From the NCBI RefSeq assembly GCF_041860085.1, contig NZ_CP124747.1:6161001-6225000 (forward strand): a stretch of DNA of 64,000 nucleotides, read 5' to 3'. The notes under the pieces are model-generated. The model was not told the origin of the DNA, made no database searches, and saw only the letters and a program-made list of their open reading frames with translations. The translations under genes and the position numbers were made by a program. Shown piece by piece: positions 7,837-17,517 of this stretch. This stretch comes from Schlesneria sp. DSM 10557. GTDB lineage: Bacteria > Planctomycetota > Planctomycetia > Planctomycetales > Planctomycetaceae. Position 1 is the first letter of the stretch, and the number at the start of each line of letters is the position of its first letter.

Positions 7837-9612
7837 CTACTTGTTCAGGCGGTAAAGCTTCCATTCGGTGAGCGGTAGGCCTGGGCCTGGATCGGGACCT
7901 GGATCGGGATGAAGGTCGTCCAGAAGCACGAGATGGCTTTGTTGATGGGATACACTGGTTTGCAGTGAAAACCGGGTAGACTCAAGAATTGAGCGAACTT
8001 CCGCCGGCACCGATGAGGCTCGAGACGGGACGGCAACGAACGTCGGACGCTGCGGTGTCTGGTTCGCGAATCCCAGATCCTGTACCGGGCCGATCGCCAG
8101 GATCCCTTCCGACTTCAGCCCAAAAACAAGGGCCGGTTCGCCCATCACGTAGATGATCGCCTCATCGGCGGGGAACCCCTCTCGGGCATTGACCGCTCGA
8201 ACTGCTGTGGCAATTTCACCGGAAGTCGATTGCAGATCCGTTCGATCCGCCCACGCGAAACCTGAACCGCTCAACTGTCGAAACGTCGCGATTGCAAGCA
8301 GGGCTGCCATGCACATCGCGGCAGCCATCCCCGGCACAGAATTGTTCTCGTCATCCTTTCGTACCTTCCGGCTGCAGAATTCGAACACCATTCCCAGGCA
8401 GATCCAGACAGAACAAAGCCACGGGAGGATCAACCGAGGGTACGGGTGGTAGAAAGGGGTTGAAATGCTCATCCCGACCAGCCATGCAAGCGCGAGGCTG
8501 GCTGGCAACTTGCTGTCCTGGAACCGGGATTTCAACACCCCGATTGAGCAGACAGCGACTGAAAGAGTCAGGGTCCCCACCGGGTGGAGCAACAGCGAGA
8601 GCATCTCCAACAGACTTCGCGAATGGGATTTTTGCGCTGAATCGTGACAGTGCCTCATGATGAGTTGATCACGAGAGAACGGGGCACTTAGCGGATTGTC
8701 ATACATCCGCACGATGTCGGCCTGCGACTGGGCGGAGCGGATCCAACCGTTGGTGCCCACGATGTACTGGCGGTGGTTGGTCGCGACCTTTGCATACCCT
8801 CCCTGTTTTTGAAGACCCCATAGGACCGGAGACCAAGCAATCATTGCGGTCAATGCGATCAGCAGCCAGCAGATCAGTGTTCTGCTTACCTGTCGTTCTG
8901 ATCGAGGCAGTGCGATTTGCCAAACGACTCCGCCTGTCAAACCGATTGCCAGTGGGAGCCACCCGTTGTATTTGGTCCACCACGAGAGTCCCGTCAGGCC
9001 CCCGGCGAGCATAATCTCACGCCACGGCGGGCTCCAGCGGGCCGGTTGTGACCTGCCCTTTCCGGACGATGGAGATGAGCCTCCTGCTGAGTCCACTGAC
9101 GCGAATGCTTTCCCCGTGAAGTGGACAGCCCAGAGAATGAAGAGGCAAACAGGGACGTCGGTCAATGCCGCCCGGCTGTAACTGGCGTGAAAGTCACTCA
9201 ACGCGATTAACCATGCCGTAACCAGACCTGCGGTCGGACCGAACCAGCGTCGACAGATCCACCACGCTGATGGGACCATCGCGATTCCGGTGACGAGTGA
9301 GGGAATCAGCGGCACGACGCCGCTGGGACGCAGTCCCACCAGCGACGCGAGGATCATTGTCCACTCAATTGCGGCAGGCAGCAGGGGCGGCGCGTAGAGA
9401 AATCGTGCGGGGTACGAATAGTCGTTCTCTGCCCCAAACCAGAAATTCGAGGCGTACACTCCTTCGTCGAAGTGCTCGACCGCCATCCTCTCAGGGAAGG
9501 CCAGCCGGAAAATCGACCCGGCGATGATCGCTCCGAGCAGCCAGTAAAGCTCGGGCCTGGTCACCTTCTGAGACGCAGATGGTTTTGTGCGATTGTCCAT
9601 GATCGAGAACAT
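7837..9612 (-). CDS. GT39-type membrane glycosyltransferase (ArnT/PMT-like)
   Basis: The 591-residue polytopic protein starts with a first transmembrane helix followed by EHFDEGVYA, the acidic first-loop motif typical of lipid-linked-sugar transferases of the PMT/ArnT superfamily. About ten further hydrophobic segments follow, and the C-terminal soluble domain is about 150 residues long. Such enzymes transfer a sugar from a polyprenyl-phosphate donor to a protein or lipid on the outer face of the inner membrane. The substrate cannot be told. An internal ATG at 9600 is an alternative start, and neither has a strong ribosome binding site. Confidence 0.82.
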   Translation of the reverse strand: MFSIMDNRTKPSASQKVTRPELYWLLGAIIAGSIFRLAFPERMAVEHFDEGVYASNFWFGAENDYSYPARFLYAPPLLPAAIEWTMILASLVGLRPSGVVPLIPSLVTGIAMVPSAWWICRRWFGPTAGLVTAWLIALSDFHASYSRAALTDVPVCLFILWAVHFTGKAFASVDSAGGSSPSSGKGRSQPARWSPPWREIMLAGGLTGLSWWTKYNGWLPLAIGLTGGVVWQIALPRSERQVSRTLICWLLIALTAMIAWSPVLWGLQKQGGYAKVATNHRQYIVGTNGWIRSAQSQADIVRMYDNPLSAPFSRDQLIMRHCHDSAQKSHSRSLLEMLSLLLHPVGTLTLSVAVCSIGVLKSRFQDSKLPASLALAWLVGMSISTPFYHPYPRLILPWLCSVWICLGMVFEFCSRKVRKDDENNSVPGMAAAMCMAALLAIATFRQLSGSGFAWADRTDLQSTSGEIATAVRAVNAREGFPADEAIIYVMGEPALVFGLKSEGILAIGPVQDLGFANQTPQRPTFVAVPSRASSVPAEVRSILESTRFSLQTSVSHQQSHLVLLDDLHPDPGPDPGPGLPLTEWKLYRLNK

Positions 9613-9698
9613 ATCGCGCGGATGGTTGGATCGTCTTCCCTGAGACCCTATGATTGTCTGTGATAACGGCGGATACCAGAAAAAAGGAATGCCTCAGA

Positions 9699-10061
9699 AT
9701 GTCGAATCCAGACCTCATGTACGACGAAGCCATTGCTCTCAAAGACCAGGGCAACCTGCCCGGAGCAGTGGAAAAGCTTTTGGAAATTGAAGCGATTGCT
9801 CCCACCCACACCCTGACCCACTCTGCCCTCGCCATTATGCTGCAGAAGTTGGGACGCTACGACGAAGCGATTGCCCACGCGAAGACAGTCGTCGAGTTGA
9901 ACCCCAACGATCCGTTCTCGCAATCGCAACTCTCGGTGATCTACCAGCGATGTGGCCGAATTCCCGAAGCGGAAGATGCGTTGGCGCGAAGCCGGACGAT
10001 GAACGCCGGCGGCGGATGCGGCAGTGGCGGCTGCGGTAGTGGCGGGTGCGGAAGCCACTAA
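9699..10061 (+). CDS. Small TPR protein with Cys-Gly tail
   Basis: This 120-residue protein consists of about three tetratricopeptide-type helical hairpins (for example YDEAIALKDQGNLPGAVEKL and LGRYDEAIAHAKTVVELNPN). It ends in a low-complexity tail of repeated GGCGS units with three cysteines and a final histidine. The ATG at 9699 is chosen because AAGGAA precedes it; an in-frame ATG at 9654 would add 15 residues without a good site. TPR units bind other proteins. The Cys-Gly tail could bind metal or be a maturation or attachment tag, which is inference. Confidence 0.85.
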   Translation: MSNPDLMYDEAIALKDQGNLPGAVEKLLEIEAIAPTHTLTHSALAIMLQKLGRYDEAIAHAKTVVELNPNDPFSQSQLSVIYQRCGRIPEAEDALARSRTMNAGGGCGSGGCGSGGCGSH

Positions 10062-10662
10062 TGTCCACGACTCACGCTTGTTGTCCAAGAACGTCGGAAA
10101 TCCGAATCAAGCCTGACGAACAGCCGTTTGTTGTTCGCGGCTTTTGATGCGGCGATTGAGTCGATGCGGCACCTGTCACCAGGTGCCGCTCGCACGTTCG
10201 GATCGTTTTACCGAAGGCCGACCGACGGTGGAGGGAGGTCGGCACCTCTGACTCGGACCCGAACCGCGGCCGCAACGACCCCCTGCTCTCCGGTAGGCAT
10301 TTTCTAGTATTGTGCAGGGCTCAATCAGAATGAATCCTGATTGTGTCGCCACCCGCAATTCGGACTTCGTTTGTGGGTGCCAGTCCCTGACCTTATGCTC
10401 GTGTCCCGTCAGCAGAGCGTGGTGGCAACCAAGGGATTCCTTTCGTCCCGGATACGGAATCTGACACCGATCAGGTGCCGAGTCGTCGCCGATTGGACCA
10501 CCGGGCGAGTTCAGAATTCTGCACTTGGAAAGCCCACGCGGAGGGAAACTTGCGCGCGTTGGTCTCGACGAATTGCCTCAATTCATTTAGATCAATCGCA
10601 TATTTGCAGCGAACACGGACTGCGGCACGATCATTGGAATGGAAAAAGGCGAGGTACGGAGT
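10062..10662. other. Intergenic region, no gene recognised
   Basis: About 600 bases separate the TPR gene and the GH57 gene. A short inverted repeat (CGGCACCTG and CAGGTGCCG around 10168-10190) is the only structure noticed, and it lacks a T run. The open frames here have no domain match. Confidence 0.5.
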
Positions 10663-12864
10663 ATGAGCGGCCAGGTACGACTGATCTTAACGCTGCACAA
10701 TCATCAACCCGTCGGCAACTTTGACGGTGTGTTCGAAGCGGCGTTCCAAGACAGCTACGCTCCGTTTCTGAACGTCCTGCAGGACTTCCCCGACCTTCCC
10801 GTGGTGCTTCACTTTTCTGGCAGCCTGCTCGACTGGCTCGCCAAAAACCATCCCGAATATGTGGCTCGGGTGCGAGAGTACGTTCAGCGCGGCCAGATCG
10901 AAATTCTCGGTGGCCCTTACTACGAACCGATCCTCTCCGCGATTCCGCGACGCGATCGAATCGGTCAGATCCAGTTTTATAAGCAGCACCTGGAGGAATT
11001 GCTCGGTGCCGAAGTCCGGGGGATGTGGGTGCCGGAACGTGTCTGGGAACAGTCATTTGCTGGTGACATTGTGGAAGCGGGGATCGAGTACTCGCTGCTG
11101 GATGACACCCACTTCCGAAATGCAGGGCTCAATGAGGATGAACTGAACGGCTACTTCCTGACAGAAGAAAGCGGCCGGTTGCTGAAGGTGTTCGCGGGAA
11201 GTGAACGTCTGCGGTATCTCATTCCCTACGCTGACCCCCAGGACGTGATTGGCCATTGTCGGCAGGTCGCGGAACGATATCCGAATGCCGTCCTGATTTT
11301 CGGGGACGACGGCGAGAAACTGGGAGCGTGGCCCGGCTCAAACGATCACGTGTACCGGGACGGCTGGCTGCGTCGGTTCTTCACCGCACTGCGCGAGAAC
11401 AAGCACTGGCTGCACGTCACGACCCTGGCAGAGACAGTCGACCGTGTTTCACCACTGGGGAAAGTCTACCTGCCCGACGCCAGCTATCGCGAGATGACAG
11501 AATGGGCGCTGCCGACCGAAAAGCAAACCGACTATCGTAACCTGGTCGCATCCAATCAGCAGCGTCATGACTGGCACGCGATGCGCCAATTCGTACGCGC
11601 CGGTTTCTGGAGAAACTTCCTGGTGAAGTATCCTGAAGCGAACGAGATGTATGCTCGAATGATCCAGATCAGTCAGAAGCTCGATCAGGCCGTCATCGCC
11701 GATTCGGTCGGAACGGGTCCGCAATTGCTGGCAGAAGCGCGTCGAGAACTCTATCGAGGTCAGTGCAACTGCCCTTACTGGCACGGAGCCTTCGGCGGAC
11801 TGTATCTGCCCCATTTACGAAACGCGATCTACGGTAGTTTGATCTCGGCCGATTCACTGCTGGAGCGGGCCGCTGGGAGACGTGGTCGCTGGGTCGATGG
11901 TCAGGTCAGCGATTTCAACCTGGATGCCCGGAAAGAGATCTGTCTCTCGGGTGATCGACTGGTCGCCTTTCTCGCCCCCGGAAAAGGTGGGCACCTGTAT
12001 GAACTGGACGTACGCCAGATTCGAACGAATCTTCTGGCAACATTGAATCGCCGGCCCGAGCCCTACCACGAGCGAATTCGTCAGCATGCCGGGCAGGCTG
12101 TCAGTGACGTCGGTGGCGGCGTTGATCCCAATGGAGGAGTCCGGTTCAAGCAACCTGACCTCGACCGTAAACTGCAATACGACCCGTGGCCTCGAAAAAG
12201 TCTCGTCGACCATTTCCTCCAGCCTGGGCTCAGTCATGACCAGTTCATTGATGGACACGGCGAGATCGGCGATTTTGTGGAAGGGGTCTACCTGTCGAGG
12301 ATCCGGCGGTCGTCTGAACAAGTTGAAGCGACGATGGTGCGTGAAGGTCGGCTGGGACCCTACCAGGTGAAGATTTCAAAAACGGTTCTGCTTGAAGCCC
12401 AGCAGGGTGGAACCCTCGAGATTCATTACGCGTTGGAAAACCTCCCTGCGGGACTCCCCTTCCACTTCGGTGTCGAGTTCAACTTTGCCGCGATGGCGGC
12501 AGGAGCCCATGATCGGTACTACTATGACGGAGAGGGTCATAACCTGGGGACTCTCGAAAGCGTCCATTCGACATCCGCAACATCGCGGATGGGGCTCGTC
12601 GACGAATGGCTCGGATTGGACGTGTCGCTGGATGTCAGCAAGCCGACAGGTTTCTGGACCCAGCCGATTCAGACGGTCAGTCAGTCGGAGAGTGGCTATG
12701 AACTCGTTCACCAGAGCTGCTCGGTGATGCCGCACTGGGAATTCATCGCGCCGGCCGACGGACGATGGACAGTCAAGATTGTCCTGTCCCTGGATACCTC
12801 CGCAGCACAGGCAAGGGAACTGGCGGAACGCTCAATGTTGCGACTCGCGGCATCCGCATATTGA
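10663..12864 (+). CDS. Glycoside hydrolase family 57 enzyme (4-alpha-glucanotransferase/amylase-like)
   Basis: The 733-residue protein begins with the GH57 barrel: HNHQP (12-16), then GMWVPERVWE with the presumed nucleophile Glu125, then FGDDGEKLG with the presumed acid/base Asp215 or Asp216. The order and spacing match the Thermococcus 4-alpha-glucanotransferase (Glu123, Asp214). The C-terminal half (from about residue 400) matches the DUF1925/DUF1926 beta-rich domains of that subgroup. It likely remodels intracellular alpha-1,4-glucans, since no signal peptide is seen. The ATG at 10663 follows GAGG by 8 bases; the in-frame ATG at 10639 has no site. No other glycogen gene is adjacent. Confidence 0.88.
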   Translation: MSGQVRLILTLHNHQPVGNFDGVFEAAFQDSYAPFLNVLQDFPDLPVVLHFSGSLLDWLAKNHPEYVARVREYVQRGQIEILGGPYYEPILSAIPRRDRIGQIQFYKQHLEELLGAEVRGMWVPERVWEQSFAGDIVEAGIEYSLLDDTHFRNAGLNEDELNGYFLTEESGRLLKVFAGSERLRYLIPYADPQDVIGHCRQVAERYPNAVLIFGDDGEKLGAWPGSNDHVYRDGWLRRFFTALRENKHWLHVTTLAETVDRVSPLGKVYLPDASYREMTEWALPTEKQTDYRNLVASNQQRHDWHAMRQFVRAGFWRNFLVKYPEANEMYARMIQISQKLDQAVIADSVGTGPQLLAEARRELYRGQCNCPYWHGAFGGLYLPHLRNAIYGSLISADSLLERAAGRRGRWVDGQVSDFNLDARKEICLSGDRLVAFLAPGKGGHLYELDVRQIRTNLLATLNRRPEPYHERIRQHAGQAVSDVGGGVDPNGGVRFKQPDLDRKLQYDPWPRKSLVDHFLQPGLSHDQFIDGHGEIGDFVEGVYLSRIRRSSEQVEATMVREGRLGPYQVKISKTVLLEAQQGGTLEIHYALENLPAGLPFHFGVEFNFAAMAAGAHDRYYYDGEGHNLGTLESVHSTSATSRMGLVDEWLGLDVSLDVSKPTGFWTQPIQTVSQSESGYELVHQSCSVMPHWEFIAPADGRWTVKIVLSLDTSAAQARELAERSMLRLAASAY

Positions 12865-13109
12865 CTCTCCTGCGATTGCGTGCCAGCGCGGTGCTCGCGG
12901 CAAGCTACTATCAGCGTGCTACAGAGAGGAAATCTTGAGATCGTGAATGGGGCAGTTGAGACTCATTTGCGTAAGTCAACATGCGATGGACGGGCTAGGA
13001 GTGAAGACTGCTATCCTTTTACATTCACAGGATGCTACTAAGAATGCAGATTCAGAGGTGTCAGTCGACCCCGTTTTTTTTCTGACTCACATTTCAAAGT
13101 GCTGCTCCC

Positions 13110-13358
13110 ATGAAGTTCGGCTTTCGAGTCCCCTCGCTCCGTAAGCGAATCGCTGCTCGAACCTCCTTGAAGCGGGCAATTGTCCACCGCCTTGGGCTTA
13201 AAGCGCCGCGCGGATGGGGCTGGCTGACGAATCCCAGGCGAGCCGCGTACAACCGAATCTACAATCGAACCACTAGAGGGTGCAGTGTCCTCTTCCTATC
13301 TATGCTCGGTGGCACCCTATGTCTGGGGTTCGCAGTTTTTTGGATGCTGACGAACTGA
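13110..13358 (+). CDS. Small basic membrane protein
   Basis: This 82-residue product has a strongly basic N-terminal part (VPSLRKRIAARTSLKRAIV, then NPRRAAYNRIYNRTTRG) and one C-terminal hydrophobic helix (FLSMLGGTLCLGFAVFWML). The composition looks coding, and I recall short conserved proteins with the pattern RIAARTS and YNRxYNRT in other bacteria, but I cannot name a family. No strong ribosome binding site precedes the ATG. Function is unknown. Confidence 0.55.
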   Translation: MKFGFRVPSLRKRIAARTSLKRAIVHRLGLKAPRGWGWLTNPRRAAYNRIYNRTTRGCSVLFLSMLGGTLCLGFAVFWMLTN

Positions 13359-13553
13359 CCCGCCACCTGCGGAATATGATCGCAAAGGATGTCGCGGGTT
13401 AGAAAACGATGTGCCGAGGTGCCCGACGACAAGGGACACTTCCGAGTTGCGATCCGTTACGAATGACGGACTGGCCTCCGCAGAACAAGGCACATGACTA
13501 CTCAATGATTCATCCGGTCACGCATACTCAGCAGCGGCGGAAATCAGGTGACG

Positions 13554-15092
13554 CTATCGGGGAGCAACCAGATGTGACTTTTGATCAAACGGAACTGTTC
13601 GATCAAAAAGGCTGCCGTAGAGCGGATATCCGTAGGTTGGGTTGGCATTGTTGCGGAGTCGAGCGAGTTCGTTGTCGTACTCCCGCCGCAGGTGTGCTAG
13701 TTCCTCCGCGTACTCCGGGTTTGCGATGAGGTTTTGCATCTCCAGCTTGTCCTGCGCAATCTGGAATAATTCCTCCGCAGGCTGGGCCGGACCGGCGTGG
13801 TACCAATAAATGTACTTCCAGTGCGGTGTCACGATCGCCATGGATTGAGCGGTCTTGATCCCCCAGAAGTTGAAGAGTGGCAGCGAGGCACGAACTGAAT
13901 GGTCTGCCTCTGCAATCACTGGGACGAGACTTTTTCCGTCGATTTCCGACAGATTGGGAATACCAGCCAGTTCCACGATGGTTGGCGAAATGTCAACGTT
14001 TGCAGTCAAAGCGGTTCTGACTTCGCCTCGTTTCTCGCGCGGAGTTCGGGGATCGTAAATGATCAGTGGGACTTTGGATGCCTCTTCATAGGGCAGGACC
14101 TTATCCCCGAATCCGTGGGCCCCACAGTTGTAGCCATTGTCGGAAGTGAAAATGATGATCGTATTCTCAGAAAGTCCTTCCGCCTCAAGCGATCGTCGAA
14201 TCATGCCAACGGCCTCGTCCACGCCCGTAATCAATGCGTAGTAGAGCTTCGCGGTTTCATCGTACTTCGTAATCCACTCGCGGTAGTTCGTCGCGGCGCG
14301 GCTGGTCTGCGATTGCGGAGACAGATGCCGCCCGTTCTCCACACCGTAGTTTGCAGGCCGTGCGAAATCTGTCTTGCCTTCGTAACGTGCGAGGTCGAGT
14401 GGATCAGGACGGAATGGCAGGTGCGGCGCTTTGAAACTGATGCTCATGCAGAAGGGACGACCGCTCCGCTTGGCCGCTTTCAGAAAATCTGCTGCCCACG
14501 CGGCATACGCGCGGGAACAATGCGGGTAGCGGTCCGCGTATTTCGCGATTCCTTTATTCTTGATCGTTTCGTATTCCGTCTGGCCGGGGCCCCCTGCCCA
14601 CTCGTCGAATTCACGCTCGAGATGATCGAAAGGCTCTCCTTCCAGATCGAAACCAATCTTTCCCGCAAAGCCGGTGTAGTAGCCAGCGGCTCGTAGTTGA
14701 GCCGGATAGGAGGTCGCAAGGAAACGCCGCTCGAAGTTTCCTCGTTCGAAGTTGCACCCGTGGCGGTACTCGTACAAACCTGTCAGCACTGTGCTACGAC
14801 TTGCCATACAAATGGCGGACGTGACGTAGTGATTCTGGAATCGAATTCCATCGCGCGCAAGCGAGTCCAGGTTCGGTGTTATGACGTCCTTATTTCCATA
14901 GCACCCGACGGCTCCGGCCGGTTGATCATCCGTCATCAGGAAGACAATGTTCGGTCGGTTTCGGGGCTCTTCGTCGCTATTGGCGCCGCCTGTCAGCAGC
15001 GCAAAGCACAGCAGCGGGATGAAGGTCGCGAGCGAAATTCTCTTGCGGCGAGGGGGAGTGAATTGAGATTGGGTACGGGTCGTCAGGGTCAT
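13554..15092 (-). CDS. Secreted sulfatase (S1 family, CxAxR type)
   Basis: An alkaline-phosphatase-fold sulfatase of 512 residues. After a basic N-terminus, the hydrophobic helix FIPLLCFALLTGG is a likely signal peptide. Metal ligands appear in IVFLMTDDQ. The formylglycine motif is CMASR (Cys95), so position +2 is Ala instead of the usual Pro. The C-terminal metal site ITSDNG-like segment is FTSDNGYNCGAHG. The ATG at 15092 is chosen; an upstream TTG at 15131 would overlap the preceding sulfatase gene. Substrate unknown, probably a sulfated polysaccharide. It lies downstream of a second sulfatase on the same strand. Confidence 0.9.
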   Translation of the reverse strand: MTLTTRTQSQFTPPRRKRISLATFIPLLCFALLTGGANSDEEPRNRPNIVFLMTDDQPAGAVGCYGNKDVITPNLDSLARDGIRFQNHYVTSAICMASRSTVLTGLYEYRHGCNFERGNFERRFLATSYPAQLRAAGYYTGFAGKIGFDLEGEPFDHLEREFDEWAGGPGQTEYETIKNKGIAKYADRYPHCSRAYAAWAADFLKAAKRSGRPFCMSISFKAPHLPFRPDPLDLARYEGKTDFARPANYGVENGRHLSPQSQTSRAATNYREWITKYDETAKLYYALITGVDEAVGMIRRSLEAEGLSENTIIIFTSDNGYNCGAHGFGDKVLPYEEASKVPLIIYDPRTPREKRGEVRTALTANVDISPTIVELAGIPNLSEIDGKSLVPVIAEADHSVRASLPLFNFWGIKTAQSMAIVTPHWKYIYWYHAGPAQPAEELFQIAQDKLEMQNLIANPEYAEELAHLRREYDNELARLRNNANPTYGYPLYGSLFDRTVPFDQKSHLVAPR

Positions 15093-15134
15093 CGAAGGAC
15101 TCTCAATGGGATGCCGCAGCAAAACGTGCAATCA

Positions 15135-16919
15135 TTACTTCAACGGAGAAAGTCGCTCGACGTATGCGTAGTACGCGCCGACTTCTTGTCCATCCCCCGT
15201 CTGAAAGCGGGCGTTCAAGCGAGTCACACCTGCTTTCAGAGGTAGCCTGAAGACCGCCTCCCTGGCTCCTGACGGGACGTCGATCGCGGCTTTTTGATCG
15301 CCGACTTCGATCGTGGCGTGCACAATGGGAATCGCCTTCCCCGGATGTGAGCGAAAAGCGGTGCCACCGGGAACGGGATCTCCCGGAGCCAGCGAAGCAT
15401 CGAGGGGGGCGTCGGCCGCAATCGGCCATCGTCTCAGCCGAATTTCATAGTCGCCATCTTCAACGACTTTCACGTTCCAGTAACCCATGTTGGATTTCCC
15501 GGCGAGTCCCTTTCGGACATCTCCCTGATTCCATGGGGGCAGGCCTTCCGTAATCCAGTCATGTGAAGTGAGACTCGCGGGATTCTCTGCAGGATGCCCC
15601 AGATAGATCAGAGCGTCTTCTTTGAATGAGGGTTCGAGTTCTGCCCACCAGGCGTCATAGAATTGGGTGAGCCGGGTGACGACTTCAGGATGTTGTTCGA
15701 TGACGTTCAACGTCTGCAGAGGATCGACGGCAATCTCGTAGAGTTCCTTGCCGTTCACCAATCGCCACTGACTTGTCATGACCGCGGTCTGTTTCCACTT
15801 CACGGGGTCTTTAACTCGCTGCGAGTCGGTCACCAGAATCCGGTCAGGCCACTCAACGGTATTGCCACTCAGCAAGGGTTTGATACTTCGTCCGTCGAAG
15901 TGAATAGAGCTATCGACGGGAATACCGCAAAGGTCAATGAGGGTCGGCAGGACATCGACATGAGCCGTGATTGGGTTAACGTCGCGGCCTCCAGTGAGCC
16001 CCCCTTCCGGCCAATAGACAAAGAATGGAACCCGGTGTCCTCCGTCGTACTCACTCCCTTTTTTGCCTCGCATTCCTCCATTGTTGATGCTGTCGCCCGC
16101 AGCAGTGCCGTTGTCAGTGGTGAAGATGAAAATCGTGTTCTGAGCAAGCCCTTCTTCAGCCAGGAACGCACGCAATCGACCGACGTTGTCGTCGATGTTC
16201 GCGATCATCCCGAAAAAGTTCGCCAAATCGACAGGGAGATTCTGGTAGGGAACGCTGCTTTCCGGCGGTGCATGCATGGGGCCATGCGGTGCGTTGGTCG
16301 CGATGTAAGCCAGGAAGGGTTGCTTCGCTGCCTTCTGTTTCTTGATGAACTGGCGAGCGGCGTCGAAGAAGACGTCTGTGCAAAATCCTTCGACGGGGAC
16401 CGGGCGAGAATTATGGAAGTACGAACCGCCGAAGTAGGCGTTGTTCCATGCGTCTGAAATCTGGCCAACTCCCCCTCCACCGTGACGGAGTACTTCGGTG
16501 AATCCTCGGTCTTCGGCTCGATATGGATAATTGTCACCCAGGTGCCATTTCCCGAACATGCCGGTCGTGTAACCAGCGTTCTGGAAAATCTGCCCCATGG
16601 TCGTGAAATTCTCTTTGAGAAGCGACCGGCCCAGGACCGTATGCCAGACGCCAGTTCTGTCGGTCCAGTTGCCTGTCATGAGAGCGGCGCGCGTCGGTGA
16701 ACATGTCGGTGCGACATGGTAGTCTGCCAGTCGAACCGACTCTTTGAACAGAGCATCGATTTCTGGCGTTTTGAGTACGGGGTTCCCGTGGCAGCCCAGA
16801 TCGCCGTAGCCCTGATCGTCGGTAATCACCAATACCACGTTGGGCCGCTCTGCACCCCATGCGGGTGAGAGCGGCGTACACAACATCAAACTGAGCGTAA
16901 GGCAAAGGCGAATTCTCAT
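15135..16919 (-). CDS. Secreted sulfatase (arylsulfatase A-like) with C-terminal extension
   Basis: The 594-residue protein has a clear signal peptide (LCLTLSLMLCTPLSPAWGA), then VVLVITDDQGYGDLG with the metal-binding aspartates. The canonical formylglycine motif is CSPTR (Cys73), with MTG after it, and further on are GKWHLGD and FTTDNG. It hydrolyses a sulfate ester in the periplasm after Cys-to-formylglycine maturation. About 100 residues at the C-terminus (from about residue 490) form an extra beta-rich region. The stop lies 42 bases before the next sulfatase ATG, so the two are probably one transcription unit. Confidence 0.94.
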   Translation of the reverse strand: MRIRLCLTLSLMLCTPLSPAWGAERPNVVLVITDDQGYGDLGCHGNPVLKTPEIDALFKESVRLADYHVAPTCSPTRAALMTGNWTDRTGVWHTVLGRSLLKENFTTMGQIFQNAGYTTGMFGKWHLGDNYPYRAEDRGFTEVLRHGGGGVGQISDAWNNAYFGGSYFHNSRPVPVEGFCTDVFFDAARQFIKKQKAAKQPFLAYIATNAPHGPMHAPPESSVPYQNLPVDLANFFGMIANIDDNVGRLRAFLAEEGLAQNTIFIFTTDNGTAAGDSINNGGMRGKKGSEYDGGHRVPFFVYWPEGGLTGGRDVNPITAHVDVLPTLIDLCGIPVDSSIHFDGRSIKPLLSGNTVEWPDRILVTDSQRVKDPVKWKQTAVMTSQWRLVNGKELYEIAVDPLQTLNVIEQHPEVVTRLTQFYDAWWAELEPSFKEDALIYLGHPAENPASLTSHDWITEGLPPWNQGDVRKGLAGKSNMGYWNVKVVEDGDYEIRLRRWPIAADAPLDASLAPGDPVPGGTAFRSHPGKAIPIVHATIEVGDQKAAIDVPSGAREAVFRLPLKAGVTRLNARFQTGDGQEVGAYYAYVERLSPLK

Positions 16920-16991
16920 CGGTGAAACTCCATCATCCGGGTGTCTGATCGGGGAATAATCCGCCCATTTGCTGACGGCGCGGGATCGAAT

Positions 16992-17501
16992 TCATTTCGA
17001 AAGATCGAACTCGAAATAATTGTCTTCGTCAGCCACAACCTCAACCTGCAACGCCGTACTCGCCGAGTCGCGGTACTTTTGGGGCCACTTTCCACGAGGT
17101 GGGGACTTCTCCTGCCCCATGTCGTCCGTCGGAATCGGATCATCCGGTGGCCAGCCTTCAGTCACTGTGACCGTATATTTCCCGGTCACAGCCCCTTCGG
17201 TCCCGCTTTTCGCCATGACGATTTTTGAGAAGTTTCCGTCTTCATCCGTCTGTCCAACACAGGGCTCGCCACCTGTCACCTGTTGAGGCAGGAACACTAA
17301 CTTCGCGTATGAGACCGGCTCACCTCGATAGGTGACGACACCCTGCACTGTAGCAATCAGAGGTCTGTCGCCGGATGAACATCCGATGGACATGAAAGCG
17401 AATGCGACGAGGGCACCCTGCAGCCACGTCGCGATGCTGATTTCCCGGCGCGGGGTTCGAGCAGGAGGGGGAGCAATGAGTGTGGCTGCGGGAGAATTCA
17501 T
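16992..17501 (-). CDS. Carboxypeptidase-regulatory-like lipoprotein
   Basis: A 169-residue exported protein. After a basic N-terminal stretch comes a hydrophobic helix ending in FMSIGCSSG, a weak lipobox. A transthyretin-like beta-sandwich follows (VQGVVTYRGEPVSYAKLVF, then TDEDGNFS and GKYTVTV). Planctomycetes encode many such proteins directly downstream of DUF1559 genes, as here: its ATG at 17501 lies 16 bases after the stop of the upstream prepilin-like gene. A longer frame reaches 17642 but would overlap that gene. Role unknown; probably surface or pilus-associated. Confidence 0.85.
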   Translation of the reverse strand: MNSPAATLIAPPPARTPRREISIATWLQGALVAFAFMSIGCSSGDRPLIATVQGVVTYRGEPVSYAKLVFLPQQVTGGEPCVGQTDEDGNFSKIVMAKSGTEGAVTGKYTVTVTEGWPPDDPIPTDDMGQEKSPPRGKWPQKYRDSASTALQVEVVADEDNYFEFDLSK

Positions 17502-17517
17502 TCCCGTTTGTTGTCGT

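Noticed and set aside
13899..14696. A 265-codon open frame opposite the first sulfatase
   Set aside because: The minus-strand sulfatase has its full set of catalytic motifs in this region, so the plus-strand frame is a shadow.
15663..16457. A 264-codon open frame opposite the second sulfatase
   Set aside because: No domain, and the sulfatase on the other strand covers the whole stretch.
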